64,000 bases of DNA from NCBI RefSeq assembly GCF_000721495.1, contig NZ_JOHY01000040.1, forward strand, positions 3,149 to 67,148, read 5' to 3'. The notes under the pieces were generated by a model that was not told where the DNA came from, did not search any database, and was given only the letters and a program-made list of their open reading frames with translations. The number at the start of each line of letters is the position of its first letter. Position 1 is the first letter of the stretch. The DNA is from Streptomyces sp. NRRL F-5123 (lineage in GTDB: Bacteria; Actinomycetota; Actinomycetes; Streptomycetales; Streptomycetaceae). The translations under genes were made by a program, and so were the position numbers. Shown here in pieces: positions 29,115 through 37,781 of the stretch.

Positions 29115-31765
29115 CGGCGCGGCTGTCGGACCGGGGGGCCTCCCGGGCCGTACTCATCGGCGTCGACACGTACGGCGCGCAGACCGGACTCGCCCCGCTG
29201 CCCGCCGTGCGGCGGAACCTCTCCGCGCTGCGCGCCGCGCTGTGCGACCAACAGGTGTGGGGCCTGGCGGAGCAGCACTGCCAGGTGCTCGGCCCGCGGG
29301 CCGGCCTCGGCGCCGTGATGGAGGCCGTCGACGGTGCCGTGCAGGAGGCCACCGACACCCTGCTGGTGTACTACGCGGGCCACGGCCTGCTGCACCCGGA
29401 CCGGCCGACCGACCTGCACCTCGCCCTGCACGACTCCAACGAGCACCAGATGTGGCGCTCGCTGGCGTACGCCCACATCCGCGACGAGGTGCGGGCCGCT
29501 CACCGGCAGCGGGGGCTGAAGTGCGCCGTCGTCCTGGACTGCTGCTTCAGCGGCGCCGCGGTCGAAGGCGGTATGGGTCCGCACGAGACGCTGCTGCAGA
29601 AGGCGTCCGACATCGACGGCGTCTGCGTGCTCACCTCCAGCGCGGCCACCGAATTCGCCTACTGCCCGCCCGACGAGGAGCTGTCGGCCTTCACCGGGGC
29701 GCTGTTACGCCTGCTGGGCACCGGAGTGCCCGGCGGCGGCCCCGTGCTCGACTTCGGGACGGTGCACGGCTGGCTGCGACGCGAGCTGGGCGCCCGCGAA
29801 CAGCCCCAGCACCCGCAGCTCGGCGCGCACAACTCGGGTGAGCGCATCGCCGTCTTCCGCAACCCCGCGCACCTGCCCCGGGTTTCGCCGGGCGAGGTGC
29901 ACGGTTCCGACGTCCCCGGGACGCCCGAGCGGCTGTTCGGCCGGGAGCGCGAGCTGTGGCAGCTGACCGCCGAGGCGGCTCTCGGGCCGGGCGTGCTACT
30001 CGTGCACGGACCGCCGGGCGTGGGCAAGTCGGTCCTGGCGGCCGAGCTGTACCGGCGGCTCGTGGAGACGCCGCCCTTCATCCCCGCCGCCGGCCCCGGC
30101 GTGTCCGGGGCCGACTCCTCGCATGCCGCCTCCGGGATTCCCGTAGTGCTGCTCGACGACGTCACGGACACCGCGCAGGTCGCTCGCGCGACGGGACGAG
30201 CGCCGTCCACGCTGTTCCTGGTCACCAGTCGCTCCTCGCTCGCCGATGTCACCGCCCGCCGCTTCCCGCTCGCGCCGCTCCGGCGCGACGACGCGGTGGC
30301 CATGCTGCAGGACCTCAGCGGTCTCACCGGGCACGAGTCCGAACTGGACGAGATCGCCGAGCTGTTGAGCTGCTTCCCGCTCGCCCTGCGCCCGGTCGCG
30401 GCGCGGCTGCGCCGCACGCCGCCGGATCTGCTGCTGGACGCGATGCGGGAGTCCGAAAGGCCGTTGCAGCACCTGCACTCCGACGACGACCGGGTGCGTA
30501 CCGCGTTCGCGGTGTCCTACGACGCGCTCACCGCGTCCCAGAAGCAGGTGCTGCACGACTGCGCCGGCCATCCCGGGCCCGACTTCGACCGCCACTCCGC
30601 GGCCGCCATGAGCCAGATGCCGCCCGGCATCTGCGGGCTCATGCTGGAGGAACTGGTCGACGCGGGCCTGCTGCAGCGCACGGGCGGGCGCTACGCCTTC
30701 CACGGCCTCTACCGCAGCTACTCGCGCACCGGGCCAGACAGTACGGAGGCGCTGCGCCGCACCTGGCTCTACCTGCACCTGCGGCGCGCTCTGCGGGACA
30801 GCCGCGAGGACCGCGCCGATCGTACGGCCTGGCCGAGCGCCGCGATGGCCGAGCTGCGTGCGGCTTCCCGTGCCGCGCGCGAGGCGGCCTGGCCCCAGGC
30901 GGTCGAGCTGAGCTGCGAGATCGCCGACGCCCTGCGCGAGGAGCGGCGGCTCGCGGAGGCGAAGGAGGAGGCGGACGCCGCGTACCGGCACGCGATCGGC
31001 CTCCGCGACGGCCCGGCCATCGCACGGGCCCGGGGGTGCCTGACGCTGCTGGGCGGCCAGACCGGCCCCGTCCAGCAACTGCAGGACCTCGATGTCCCGG
31101 CCGTACGCACGGAGTTGACCGAGGAACTCGACCGGGCCGCGCGCGCGGTCAGCACGTCGCCGGAGTCCGCTTCCGAGCGCGGGCGTCAGCTGATGTCCCT
31201 GGCCGAGCGGGCGCTGGGCGCGGGCCTGGCCGAAGAGGCCATGCGGTTCCAGTCCGCGGCCGGCACGTGCCTGTCGGAAGCGGGCGAGGACCGGCTCGTC
31301 GCCGAGTGCCTGGCCGGGCAGGCCGCCCTGCACATGTACGTCGGCCAGTACCCACAGGCGTCGGAGAACGCCCGGCACGCAGCGGGACTCCTCGACGACC
31401 AGGCCGACGGGGAGGGGGCCGCGCACGCGTACGCGTGCGCGGCGGAGGCGCAGCGCAAGCTCGGACATCTCGACGACGCCGCCGAACACGCCGGACGGGC
31501 CCTCGACCGCTTCGCCGCCGCCGGTGATCCCGCCGCTCTCAGCTACGCCCACCGCCTCATGGCCAAGATCGTCTGGGCGCAGGGGCAGCACGCCAGGGCG
31601 CGTGGGCTGATGCGCAAGGCCCAGGAGCTGGACGGCAGTTCCACCGCCGACGCGGGCCCCTCCACACGTGCCATCGCCTACCCGTCCCGTTCTCCGCGCA
31701 CCTCCGAGCCGGGGCCGCCCGAGCACGCAGGGCCGGTGCTGCTGGAACGGCGGGGGCCGGCGTGA
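29111..31765 (+). CDS. Caspase-STAND ATPase-TPR conflict protein
   Basis: 884 residues from ATG 29111. Residues 1-240 are a caspase-like protease: catalytic His91 in YYAGHG and Cys145 in LDCCFSG, with a substrate-side loop LTSSAATEFAYCPPDE. Residues about 280-560 are a STAND/NB-ARC-type ATPase with Walker A GPPGVGKS near 303, Walker B VVLLDDVTD, and FPLALRPVAARLRR typical of the GxP region. The last 300 residues are helical repeats of the TPR type (RLAEAKEEADAAYRHAIGLR, EMYVGQ-like pairs). No signal peptide. Such proteins sense a trigger through the repeats, oligomerise with ATP, and release the protease, usually killing the cell. The EACC1 partner is encoded just upstream. Confidence 0.9.
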   Translation: MTARLSDRGASRAVLIGVDTYGAQTGLAPLPAVRRNLSALRAALCDQQVWGLAEQHCQVLGPRAGLGAVMEAVDGAVQEATDTLLVYYAGHGLLHPDRPTDLHLALHDSNEHQMWRSLAYAHIRDEVRAAHRQRGLKCAVVLDCCFSGAAVEGGMGPHETLLQKASDIDGVCVLTSSAATEFAYCPPDEELSAFTGALLRLLGTGVPGGGPVLDFGTVHGWLRRELGAREQPQHPQLGAHNSGERIAVFRNPAHLPRVSPGEVHGSDVPGTPERLFGRERELWQLTAEAALGPGVLLVHGPPGVGKSVLAAELYRRLVETPPFIPAAGPGVSGADSSHAASGIPVVLLDDVTDTAQVARATGRAPSTLFLVTSRSSLADVTARRFPLAPLRRDDAVAMLQDLSGLTGHESELDEIAELLSCFPLALRPVAARLRRTPPDLLLDAMRESERPLQHLHSDDDRVRTAFAVSYDALTASQKQVLHDCAGHPGPDFDRHSAAAMSQMPPGICGLMLEELVDAGLLQRTGGRYAFHGLYRSYSRTGPDSTEALRRTWLYLHLRRALRDSREDRADRTAWPSAAMAELRAASRAAREAAWPQAVELSCEIADALREERRLAEAKEEADAAYRHAIGLRDGPAIARARGCLTLLGGQTGPVQQLQDLDVPAVRTELTEELDRAARAVSTSPESASERGRQLMSLAERALGAGLAEEAMRFQSAAGTCLSEAGEDRLVAECLAGQAALHMYVGQYPQASENARHAAGLLDDQADGEGAAHAYACAAEAQRKLGHLDDAAEHAGRALDRFAAAGDPAALSYAHRLMAKIVWAQGQHARARGLMRKAQELDGSSTADAGPSTRAIAYPSRSPRTSEPGPPEHAGPVLLERRGPA

Positions 31766-31922
31766 CCCCGCGTCCGCGGAGGCGGGGGTCCACCGCCCGG
31801 TGACGGCGCTCCGGCGGGCCCTGCGCACGGTGGGCGCCGTACCGGGAGTCCCCGTGGCGCCCGTGTAGCGTTTCCCCTGACCCGGCCCGCGCGGGGCGGC
31901 CGTCCGGAAGGGTAGGGGCACA

Positions 31923-32756
31923 GTGGTGGCGGTGCAGCGGATCACGACGCGCAACGCTCGTTTCCAGCAGTTGCAGACGCTGCTCGGCAACCGGACCAAG
32001 CGGGGGCGTGCGGGGGAATTCCTCGTCCAGGGGGTGCGGCCGATCTCGATGGCCGTCGAGCACGGGTGGACGGTACGCGCGCTGCTCTACGACGCCGGGC
32101 GGCCGCTTTCCCGATGGGCCGAGGAGCTGCTACGCGGCACCGAGACCGAACGGGTCGCGATGGCACCGGAGTTGCTCGCGGAGCTGAGCGAGAAGGCCGA
32201 CGGCGGCGCGGAGATCCTCGCGGTGGTGGGGATGGCCCCGGACGACCTGTCGCGGATCAGGGTCCACGACGGCTTCCTCGGCGTGCTCTTCGACCGGCCG
32301 ACGCAGCCCGGGAACATCGGGAGCATCGTGCGCTCGGCCGACGCCTTCGGCGCCGACGGCCTCATCGTGACGGGTCACGCGGCGGACCCGTACGACCCCA
32401 AGTCGGTGCGGGCGTCGACCGGTTCGTTCTTCGCGCTGCCCGTGGTGCGCAGCCCGTCGCACCACGAGGTGATGGAGTGGCTCGCGGGCGAGCGCGCCCA
32501 GGGGCGGCCGGTGACGGTCGTCGGGACGGACGAACACGGCGACGCCGACATCGCGGAGACCGACCTCACCGGGCCGGTCCTGCTGCTCGTCGGCAACGAG
32601 ACCGCAGGTCTCAGCAACGCGTGGCGGGGCCTGTGCGACCACGTGGCCTCCATCCCCATGACCGGCTCCGCCAGCTCCCTCAACGCCTCGAACGCCGCCT
32701 CCGTCGTCCTCTACGAGGCGCACCGCCAGCGCAGGGCCGCCCGGCACCGGGGGTGA
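31923..32756 (+). CDS. SpoU/TrmH-family RNA 2'-O-methyltransferase
   Basis: 277 residues from GTG 31923, with AGGGTAGGGG upstream. SPOUT knot motifs are all present: motif 1 PGNIGSIVRSADAFGADGL, motif 2 LLVGNETAGLS, motif 3 IPMTGSASSLNASNAASVVL. The N-terminal 100 residues (FQQLQTLLGNRTKRGRAGEF) form an L30e-like substrate-binding domain as in RlmB/TsnR enzymes. It uses S-adenosylmethionine to methylate a ribose in rRNA or tRNA. Members of this group include thiostrepton-type resistance enzymes, but nothing here points to an antibiotic cluster. Confidence 0.92.
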   Translation: MVAVQRITTRNARFQQLQTLLGNRTKRGRAGEFLVQGVRPISMAVEHGWTVRALLYDAGRPLSRWAEELLRGTETERVAMAPELLAELSEKADGGAEILAVVGMAPDDLSRIRVHDGFLGVLFDRPTQPGNIGSIVRSADAFGADGLIVTGHAADPYDPKSVRASTGSFFALPVVRSPSHHEVMEWLAGERAQGRPVTVVGTDEHGDADIAETDLTGPVLLLVGNETAGLSNAWRGLCDHVASIPMTGSASSLNASNAASVVLYEAHRQRRAARHRG

Positions 32757-32757
32757 C

Positions 32758-32775
32758 CCGTCCGCGGGCGGACGG
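32758..32775. terminator. Short hairpin between convergent genes
   Basis: CCGTCCGC and its exact reverse complement separated by GG, right after the methyltransferase stop and facing the LysR gene. Possibly a weak bidirectional terminator. Confidence 0.35.
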
Positions 32776-32814
32776 CTCGCCGGGGGTGAACGGCACGCAG
32801 GCGGACGGCAGTTC

Positions 32815-33666
32815 TCAGTGGCGGTACGCCGCGGTCGCCGCGTCGGCGAAGGAGCGGACCAACGGGTTGGCGTCGCCGGTGTTCCACGCGGCCACCACCC
32901 GGCTCGGTGGCATGCCGGCCAGCGGCACCACCGCCAGCTCCGCGGACAGGTCGTGGCCGAGCGGGGCCAGGCCCACCGTGCCGTTCCACAGCACGGCCTG
33001 GAGGCATTCGTGGACGGCCCGCACCACCGGGCCCTCGCGTGGGCGGCCGCCGTTCCAGTACGACTGCCAGACGGGGTCGGTGCCCGGCGGGAACCGGAAC
33101 CAGGGGCGGTCGTCGAGGTCCGCCACGCGCAGCCGTTCGCGGCCGGCGAGCGGGTCGTCGGCACGCAGCACCACGCCGACTGGATCGGTCCGCAGTGTGC
33201 GTACGGTCAGGGCGGTCTCGTCGAACGGCGCCCGGGTCAGGGCGACATCGACGAGACCGGCGCGCAGCCCGCACGTCGGGTCGGTCAGGTCGGCGTCGCG
33301 GACGCGGATCTCGACGCCGGGGTGGCCGCGGCGGTAGGCGGCGGCGAGCCGGGCCGCCCCCGGGTCGGTGCCGTCGCCCAGGATGCCGACGGTGAGGACC
33401 GCGCGGCCGGCCGCGGCGCTCGTCCGTTCCCGGACGCGGTCGGCGTGGGCGAGCAGGGCCCGCGCCTCGTCGAGCAGCACCGCGCCCACCGGGGTGAGGG
33501 AGACACCCGCGGGCGAGCGGGTCAGGAGCAGGGCCCCGACCTCGTCCTCCAGCTGCCTGATCGCCCGGCTCAGCGGCGGCTGGCTCATGTGCAGCCGGTG
33601 GGCGGCCCGCCCGAAGTGGAGTTCCTCGGCGACCGCCACGAAGTAGTACAGGGTCCGTAGCTCCAC
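32815..33666 (-). CDS. LysR-family regulator
   Basis: 283 residues from GTG 33666. N-terminal winged helix: VELRTLYYFVAVAEELHFGR, RLHMSQPPLSRAIRQLEDEV, LLLTRSPAGVSLTPVGAVLL, the LysR signature. The C-terminal co-inducer domain is complete and ends AAYRH. Longer starts lie upstream of the palindrome that probably is its own operator. It is divergent from a DoxX gene and most likely controls it and itself. Confidence 0.92.
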   Translation of the reverse strand: MELRTLYYFVAVAEELHFGRAAHRLHMSQPPLSRAIRQLEDEVGALLLTRSPAGVSLTPVGAVLLDEARALLAHADRVRERTSAAAGRAVLTVGILGDGTDPGAARLAAAYRRGHPGVEIRVRDADLTDPTCGLRAGLVDVALTRAPFDETALTVRTLRTDPVGVVLRADDPLAGRERLRVADLDDRPWFRFPPGTDPVWQSYWNGGRPREGPVVRAVHECLQAVLWNGTVGLAPLGHDLSAELAVVPLAGMPPSRVVAAWNTGDANPLVRSFADAATAAYRH

Positions 33667-33674
33667 GCCGTGAC

Positions 33675-33691
33675 GATACCCGTGGGGTATC
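33675..33691. promoter_or_regulatory. LysR-box palindrome
   Basis: GATACCC-GTG-GGGTATC, a perfect 7-bp inverted repeat containing the T-N11-A pattern of LysR operators. It lies 9 nt upstream of the lysR start and about 90 nt from the doxX start, a position suited to autorepression and to divergent control. Confidence 0.75.
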
Positions 33692-33776
33692 GGCGGCGCG
33701 GAACAGGTCTTGGACACCGGCGGGGCCCTGGCGGTGCACTCGTCATCACACCGACCGACCTCCCCGAACGGGAACC

Positions 33777-34136
33777 ATGGACATCGCCTACTGGACCGTC
33801 GCGAGCCTGCTCGCCCTCTTCTACGTCTACGCGGGGACGCTGAAGCTCACCCGCAGCCGCGAGCGGCTCCGCCCGATGATGGCCTGGGTCGACCGCATGC
33901 CGCTGCCCGCGGTGCGGGCCCTGGGAGCGGTCGAGCTGCTCGGCGCGGCCGGCCTCGTCCTGCCCCCGCTGACCGGCGTCGCCCCCGTGCTCGCACCGGC
34001 CGCCGCGGCCGGCTTGCTCCTCCTGCAGGCCGGCGCGATCCCCGTCCACCTGACCGGCGAGGACCGCCGCATCACCCTCAACATCGGGCTCGTCGCCGTC
34101 ACGGCCGTCACCCTGTGGCTGGCCGTCGCGCGGTGA
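33777..34136 (+). CDS. DoxX-family membrane protein
   Basis: 119 residues from ATG 33777. Four hydrophobic helices: AYWTVASLLALFYVYAGTLK, ALGAVELLGAAGLVLPPLTG, APVLAPAAAAGLLLLQAGAI and LNIGLVAVTAVTLWLAVA, with the conserved YAGTLKL and H-L-T-G-E segments of the DoxX/DoxD-like family. An integral membrane protein, possibly linked to thiol or quinone redox stress in related proteins. Divergent from the LysR gene. Confidence 0.88.
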   Translation: MDIAYWTVASLLALFYVYAGTLKLTRSRERLRPMMAWVDRMPLPAVRALGAVELLGAAGLVLPPLTGVAPVLAPAAAAGLLLLQAGAIPVHLTGEDRRITLNIGLVAVTAVTLWLAVAR

Positions 34137-34157
34137 GCGCAGGCCCCGCGCCGCAGG

Positions 34158-35420
34158 TCAGGAGGTGTAGCGGGCCGTGCTGTAGTCCCCCTCGGCGGTG
34201 CGCTTCACCGCCTCGTCGCTCCACGAGTTGGGGGTGGCCAGCCGCCAGGCCCTGCGCAGGACCGCGTGCTCCGCGCGGTTCATGGTGACGTACCACTGGC
34301 CGAAACGGCACCAGCCCATGGGCTCGTCGCTCTCCGTCGCGACCGCGCGCACCAGGTCGGCCACCACCGGGCGCAGCGCGTCCTCCTGCTCGGCCCGCGC
34401 CTCCAGGTACTGGTTCATCCGGTAGGTGGCCTGGTCGCCGTGCTGGAACATCGCGTACGCGGAGTCCTCCATGTGCAGCCCGTGCTCGCCCCGGACGGCC
34501 CTGCCGCTGCGGGTGACCTGCTCCTGGGAGTGCGCGGCGACACCGGCGTTGAGCCGGTTGAGCAGGTCGGCCTTCTCGCGCGAGGCCTCGGCGATCTGGC
34601 CGCCGCCGGCCATGCCGCCCATCGCGCGGTAGGCCTCGTGCAGGTCGTAGTCGCCGGTGTAGAGGTAGGTCCGCCACCTCGGGTCGCCCTTGAGCGCGGC
34701 GAGGGCCGCGCCGCCGCCCGCCACCCCCACGGTGATCGGCACGTACTGCTCGCCCCTGGGCCCCTCCTGGACGATGCCCAGGTCCAGGACGCTCTGCGGC
34801 GGCTTGTCGATCCGTACGCCGACGAGTCCCTGCCCCGGCCTCCAGTGGCCGACGAAGCCGTCCAGGTCCTCGCTCTCCAGCCAGCGCAGCACCGCCGCGG
34901 GGTCGCCCGGCGCCTGGCCGCTCCCTGTGCCGTAACTCTTGTCGACGGAGCCGGGCTTGATGGACTTCTCCAGGATGGTGTGGGGCTTGGGCTTGGCGCC
35001 CTCCTCGATGCGCTTGACCGAATACCTGCCCGTCTCGCGCACGGCGATGGTGTAGTGGGACTTCTTGCACACCGCCGAGATGGGCGCCCAGTGCCTCTCC
35101 CACAGGATCTCCCGCAGCGCGCCCGCGCGGCGGCCGGGGGTGACCGTCCCCGCCGTCCGCGGCGCCCCGGGGACGTACGCGGCGGCCTCGAACTTCCGCG
35201 CCGCGGCGGCCGCGGCCGCCTGCCCGCCGGTGTCCTCCCCGCCCAGCACGCGCTGCACGGGCGCCCCCCGCCGACCCCCCTCGATCATGCGCGTCACCGC
35301 GGTGTTGCCGACGCTGCGCTGGAGCCCCGCGGCCTCGGGTGAAGCCCCGCCGCCCTGCCGTAACGCCCCGGCAGCCCTGCGAGAGAGCCCGCCCTGCTCC
35401 GGCTGGTCCTTCGCGTGCAT
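34158..35420 (-). CDS. Predicted nucleotidyl-cyclase-type toxin with eCIS-cargo-like N terminus
   Basis: 420 residues from ATG 35420 (GAGGGGA upstream). Residues 33-45 read LQRSVGNTAVTRM, the motif seen at the N terminus of many proteins linked to extracellular contractile injection systems. Residues 120-345 resemble the ExoY/CyaA/edema-factor catalytic core: KKSHYTIAVRETGRYS, KPKPHTILEKS (H147, K152) like the conserved KG-x-H-x-K segment, GDYDL at 256-260 like the metal-binding aspartates of CyaA and edema factor, and FQHG at 325-328 like their late histidine. No signal peptide or membrane helix is seen. If right, it makes cyclic nucleotides inside a target cell. A generic eCIS-linked toxin of another fold is the main alternative. 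Confidence 0.55.
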   Translation of the reverse strand: MHAKDQPEQGGLSRRAAGALRQGGGASPEAAGLQRSVGNTAVTRMIEGGRRGAPVQRVLGGEDTGGQAAAAAAARKFEAAAYVPGAPRTAGTVTPGRRAGALREILWERHWAPISAVCKKSHYTIAVRETGRYSVKRIEEGAKPKPHTILEKSIKPGSVDKSYGTGSGQAPGDPAAVLRWLESEDLDGFVGHWRPGQGLVGVRIDKPPQSVLDLGIVQEGPRGEQYVPITVGVAGGGAALAALKGDPRWRTYLYTGDYDLHEAYRAMGGMAGGGQIAEASREKADLLNRLNAGVAAHSQEQVTRSGRAVRGEHGLHMEDSAYAMFQHGDQATYRMNQYLEARAEQEDALRPVVADLVRAVATESDEPMGWCRFGQWYVTMNRAEHAVLRRAWRLATPNSWSDEAVKRTAEGDYSTARYTS

Positions 35421-35494
35421 GCTGCGTCCCCTCACCCGTCGATCTTCCTTCGTACCCGATTCACCGCCGGGCGGGAAGTGCCTGTCCGGCCCCG

Positions 35495-36319
35495 TTACGG
35501 CCGAGCGGGGGCCGGGGGCCGGTCGGCGGTCAGCAGGCGGCGCAGGGAGGTGGGGGTGCGGCCGAGGTGGTGGTGGAGGGTGCGGGTCAGGTGGGACTGG
35601 TCGGCGAAGCCGAGGTCGGCGGCGAGGGCGGCGAGGCTGGGCTCGCCCTGCTCCAGGCGGTCGAGGGCGCGGGCGACGCGGACGCGGTTGCGGTAGCGGG
35701 TGAGGGAGACGCCCAGCTCGCGGGGGAAGGCCCGGCTCAGGCGGTAGGGGGAGACGTCGAGCAACTGGGCGAGGGGGAGGAGGCCGTCGGCGGCGGGGTG
35801 GGCCGCGGTGATCGCCTCGCGGGCCGCCGCGACGAGCGCCGCGTCGCCGCCAGGAGGGCGTGCGGGGGCGGCGACGGTCCGGGCCACCGTCGCGGCGAGC
35901 AGGCCGAGCAGCTCCTCCGCCAGCGCGTAGTCGACGTCGCCGCTGCGTGCGCTCGCCAGCAGGCGGCGGTGGGCGAGGTCGAGGGGCGCGTCGGCGTAGA
36001 CGGTCGGGGCGGGCGGGCGCGTGGCCTCGCCGGCCATGGCGCGCCAGAGGGCCGGGGTCACGCTCACGGACGTGCAGTCGTCGCCGCCCGCGGGGTGGGC
36101 GAAGTGCTCCTCCTCGCCGGGCACGCCGACGTAGGCCGTCGTCGCGTCGAGGTCGGCGGCGGTGCCGGACGCGCGCCGCCGGAAGCGGCCGCGGCGGACG
36201 AGCACCACCCGGTAGTCGTCGTGCACTTCGGGCGCCGACCAGCGCGTGTGGTCGTCCCGGCAGGACACAGCGGTGACGCTGAAGTCGGGCCGGACGGCGA
36301 GGGTGGTGGCCGAGCGCAC
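35495..36319 (-). CDS. AraC-family regulator
   Basis: 274 residues. The N-terminal half is a cupin-like sensing domain (WSAPEVHDDYRVVLVRRGRF, GVPGEEEHFAHPAG). The C-terminal 100 residues hold two helix-turn-helix units: LLPLAQLLDVSPYRLSRAF and LAALAADLGFADQSHLTRTL, closing with the usual GRTPTSLRR. No obvious target operon; its neighbours are on different topics, so the ligand is unknown. Confidence 0.92.
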   Translation of the reverse strand: MRSATTLAVRPDFSVTAVSCRDDHTRWSAPEVHDDYRVVLVRRGRFRRRASGTAADLDATTAYVGVPGEEEHFAHPAGGDDCTSVSVTPALWRAMAGEATRPPAPTVYADAPLDLAHRRLLASARSGDVDYALAEELLGLLAATVARTVAAPARPPGGDAALVAAAREAITAAHPAADGLLPLAQLLDVSPYRLSRAFPRELGVSLTRYRNRVRVARALDRLEQGEPSLAALAADLGFADQSHLTRTLHHHLGRTPTSLRRLLTADRPPAPARP

Positions 36320-36432
36320 ACCTGAACGCTAGTCCGGGGGTCTGACAACGACCCGCCCGCAAGGATGTCCAAGACCGTGCGGGGAGGGTTTCGGCAGGCT
36401 GATCCGCGTGCCTCCCGTCCGGCGTCCGGGCC

Positions 36433-36480
36433 GGGGCCCGGAGTCGGGGCCCGGAGTCGGGGCCCGGAGTCGGGGCCCGG
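36433..36480. repeat. 13-nt tandem repeat
   Basis: The unit GGGGCCCGGAGTC is repeated 3.7 times without change, in the leader of the VOC gene and next to the araC promoter. Each unit contains the palindrome GGGCCC. Confidence 0.85.
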
Positions 36481-36545
36481 CTCCGGGGCCGCCTCGCCAC
36501 CGGGGAGCGGGGCACGCCACCTGTCACCGTACGAAGGGTCACCCC

Positions 36546-36908
36546 ATGTCCGTCAGCACGCTCTCCACCACGATCGTCGTCGACTGCGCCGACCCGGCGG
36601 CCCTCGCCGCCTTCTACGGCAAGGCCACCGGCTGGGACGTCACCTCCAGCGACGCGGAGTACGCGGCCCTCGGCAACGGCGGTCCGGTGCAGATCGCCTT
36701 CCAGCGCGTCGAGGGCCACCGGGCACCGGACTGGCCGTCCGCCCCGGCCCGCACGCACCTCGACCTCACCGTCCGCGACGTCGGGAGCACCGTCGCGGAG
36801 CTGCTCGCCGCGGGGGCGGGCAAGCCCGCGTTCCAGCCCGGCGAGGACAGCTGGGTGGTGCTCACCGATCCCGAGGGGCACCCCTTCTGCCTCGCCGCCG
36901 GCGAGTGA
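36546..36908 (+). CDS. VOC-family (glyoxalase-like) protein
   Basis: 120 residues from ATG 36546. Two beta-alpha-beta-beta-beta units of the vicinal oxygen chelate fold: TIVVDCADPAALAAFYGKAT first, THLDLTVRDVGSTVAELLAA second, ending VVLTDPEGHPFCLAAGE. The metal-ligand positions are partly present (H in THLDL, E in DPEGHPF), so it may be an enzyme or a binding protein for an antibiotic. Longer starts run into the tandem repeat and are unlikely. Confidence 0.85.
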   Translation: MSVSTLSTTIVVDCADPAALAAFYGKATGWDVTSSDAEYAALGNGGPVQIAFQRVEGHRAPDWPSAPARTHLDLTVRDVGSTVAELLAAGAGKPAFQPGEDSWVVLTDPEGHPFCLAAGE

Positions 36909-36919
36909 CACCTCGGGCG

Positions 36920-36958
36920 TGACGGGCCCGGCCCCTTCCGGGGGGACCGGGCCCGTCA
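36920..36958. terminator. Bidirectional terminator
   Basis: TGACGGGCCCGG and its exact reverse complement, separated by 15 nt, between the convergent VOC and EF-hand genes. Confidence 0.75.
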
Positions 36959-36968
36959 TGCCGCGGGG

Positions 36969-37517
36969 TCAGGAGTGCTGGGGCGGGATGAGGCCGCAGA
37001 GGTGGGTGCCGGGGTCGGAGGGGGTGTCGCTGATCCAGAACTGGCGCCACAGGGCGGCGAATTCGGACCGGTCGAGGTGGCCGTCGCCATCGAGGTCGAG
37101 CAGGTCGAAGACGCCCGTCAGGTTCTCCGGGCGGCCGTTCCACGTCTCGACGAGCCGGTGGTGCTCCTCGCGGGTGATGCGGCCGTCGCCGTCGGCGTCC
37201 ACCGCGTCGAAGACGGTGTCGGCTGTCGCCGTCACCTCGGCGAGCATCGTGGGGAGGCGGTCGACGACGAGAAGCATCTCGGCCAGGTCCACCGCTCCGT
37301 CCCCGTCGGCGTCGGCGATCCCGGCGATCAGTCCCCACCAGCCCAGGAGCACACCCTCGACGCGGGCGCGCAGGCCGGCGTCCCGGCCGACCGCGGGCAG
37401 CGCGCTCCAGCGGTCCGCCAGCGCCCTGAAGTCCTCCTCCCGCAGATAGCCGTCGCCGTCCGCGTCGAACGCCGCGAACATCCCCCTGAACTTGCGTTCC
37501 TGAAACACGCTGGCCAC
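36969..37517 (-). CDS. EF-hand calcium-binding protein (calerythrin-like)
   Basis: 182 residues from GTG 37517 (GGGAGG upstream). Four EF-hand loops are visible: DADGDGYLREED near residue 18, DADGDGAVDLAE near 69, DADGDGRITREE near 110, DLDGDGHLDRSE near 145; each has Asp/Asn/Gly at loop positions 1, 3, 5, 6 and an acidic residue at 12. This matches the actinobacterial calerythrin/sarcoplasmic-type family. It probably buffers or senses calcium in the cytoplasm, a trait linked to aerial growth in Streptomyces. Confidence 0.9.
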   Translation of the reverse strand: MASVFQERKFRGMFAAFDADGDGYLREEDFRALADRWSALPAVGRDAGLRARVEGVLLGWWGLIAGIADADGDGAVDLAEMLLVVDRLPTMLAEVTATADTVFDAVDADGDGRITREEHHRLVETWNGRPENLTGVFDLLDLDGDGHLDRSEFAALWRQFWISDTPSDPGTHLCGLIPPQHS

Positions 37518-37781
37518 AAGCGCCTCCCTCTCCGACGCCGAACCCGGCCCCGCGCCCCGCGGAGCCGTACGCAAAACGGTAGGGGCGGGCGTACCCGCGC
37601 ATCCACGGGCACATATGCGCGAGCGCACGGCGGTGAGCCCGGGGCCGGACGGCGACACGCCCGCGCCCTGGCGGTGGGACGTGGACGATCCGGGCGGGAG
37701 CTGATCAACTCGGCGGGGGCGGATGCCCCGGGGCCGGATGCCCCGCGCCGGTACGAGGCGCCGTGGAAGGAGAGGGCAGAC

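Noticed and set aside
34158..36959. Single 933-residue protein on the minus strand
   Set aside because: The upstream part is the shadow of the AraC gene (another frame) and of the tandem repeat; the ATG with a ribosome site at 35420 gives the real 420-residue protein.
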